Source: Clostridiales bacterium (GTDB lineage: Bacteria; Bacillota; Clostridia; Peptostreptococcales; Anaerovoracaceae). Taken from it: 6,487 nucleotides of DNA. Position numbers and translations under genes: made by a program. The stretch is taken from NCBI GenBank assembly GCA_012511395.1, contig JAAZGD010000119.1, positions 1 to 6,487 on the forward strand, read 5' to 3'. Every line of letters starts with the position of its first letter. The first letter of the stretch is position 1. Under the pieces are notes generated by a model. The model was not told the DNA's origin. It ran no database searches and saw only the letters and a list, made by a program, of their open reading frames with translations. Of the stretch, positions 6,476 to 6,487 are shown in pieces.

Positions 6476-6481
6476 CCTCCT
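6476..6481 (-). promoter_or_regulatory. Ribosome binding site that fixes the TTG start of ylxM
   Basis: AGGAGG, followed by a second partly overlapping GGAG, stands 7-9 nt before the TTG at 6466-6464. It supports the non-ATG start over the out-of-frame ATG at 6474-6472. Confidence 0.8.
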
Positions 6482-6487
6482 GTTATA

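Noticed and set aside
6482..6487. TATAAC at the right edge as a -10 promoter element for ylxM.
   Set aside because: It directly abuts the AGGAGG ribosome site, so a transcript starting from it would lack that site or barely include it. The true promoter is probably outside the window.

Overview
The window is a compact, one-directional block of bacterial housekeeping genes, all read from the minus strand (from the right end toward position 1). The organism looks like a moderately AT-rich Gram-positive of the class Clostridia. The signs are strong GGAGG-type Shine-Dalgarno sites, two TTG starts, the Firmicutes-type order ylxM-ffh-rpsP-khpA-rimM-trmD, and a SepF/DivIVA division cluster. I cannot name a genus from the sequence alone.

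Right part (about 6466 to 2987): the signal-recognition-particle and ribosome-maturation operon. In transcription order it holds ylxM (putative SRP regulator), ffh (SRP GTPase), rpsP (ribosomal protein S16), khpA (small KH-domain RNA-binding protein), rimM (16S maturation factor) and trmD (tRNA m1G37 methyltransferase). The rimM reading frame is broken by an apparent single-base loss near 3937-3942. The codons for both domains are otherwise intact, so this is either a recent mutation or a sequence error. No rplS (L19), the usual gene after trmD, is present.

Left part (about 2997 to 1): envelope and cell-division genes. In transcription order it holds a membrane-anchored HlyD-like adaptor whose start overlaps the trmD stop, a YggS/YlmE PLP-binding protein, sepF, divIVA and the N-terminal half of lspA (prolipoprotein signal peptidase), which runs off the left edge. 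The stretch 1-231 is therefore coding and not an empty intergenic region. ylmG and ylmH, which lie between sepF and divIVA in Bacillus, are absent.

Gene spacing is very tight: overlaps of 4, about 8 and 11 nt, two directly abutting pairs, and a largest gap of 52 nt between ffh and rpsP. I see no convincing internal terminator or promoter, so the window is probably one long transcription unit that joins protein targeting, ribosome and tRNA maturation, and septum/envelope functions. I found no mobile element, CRISPR array, RNA gene or defence system. The points most worth a second look are the rimM frameshift, the partner-less HlyD-like gene in the division cluster, and the altered active-site loop in YggS.
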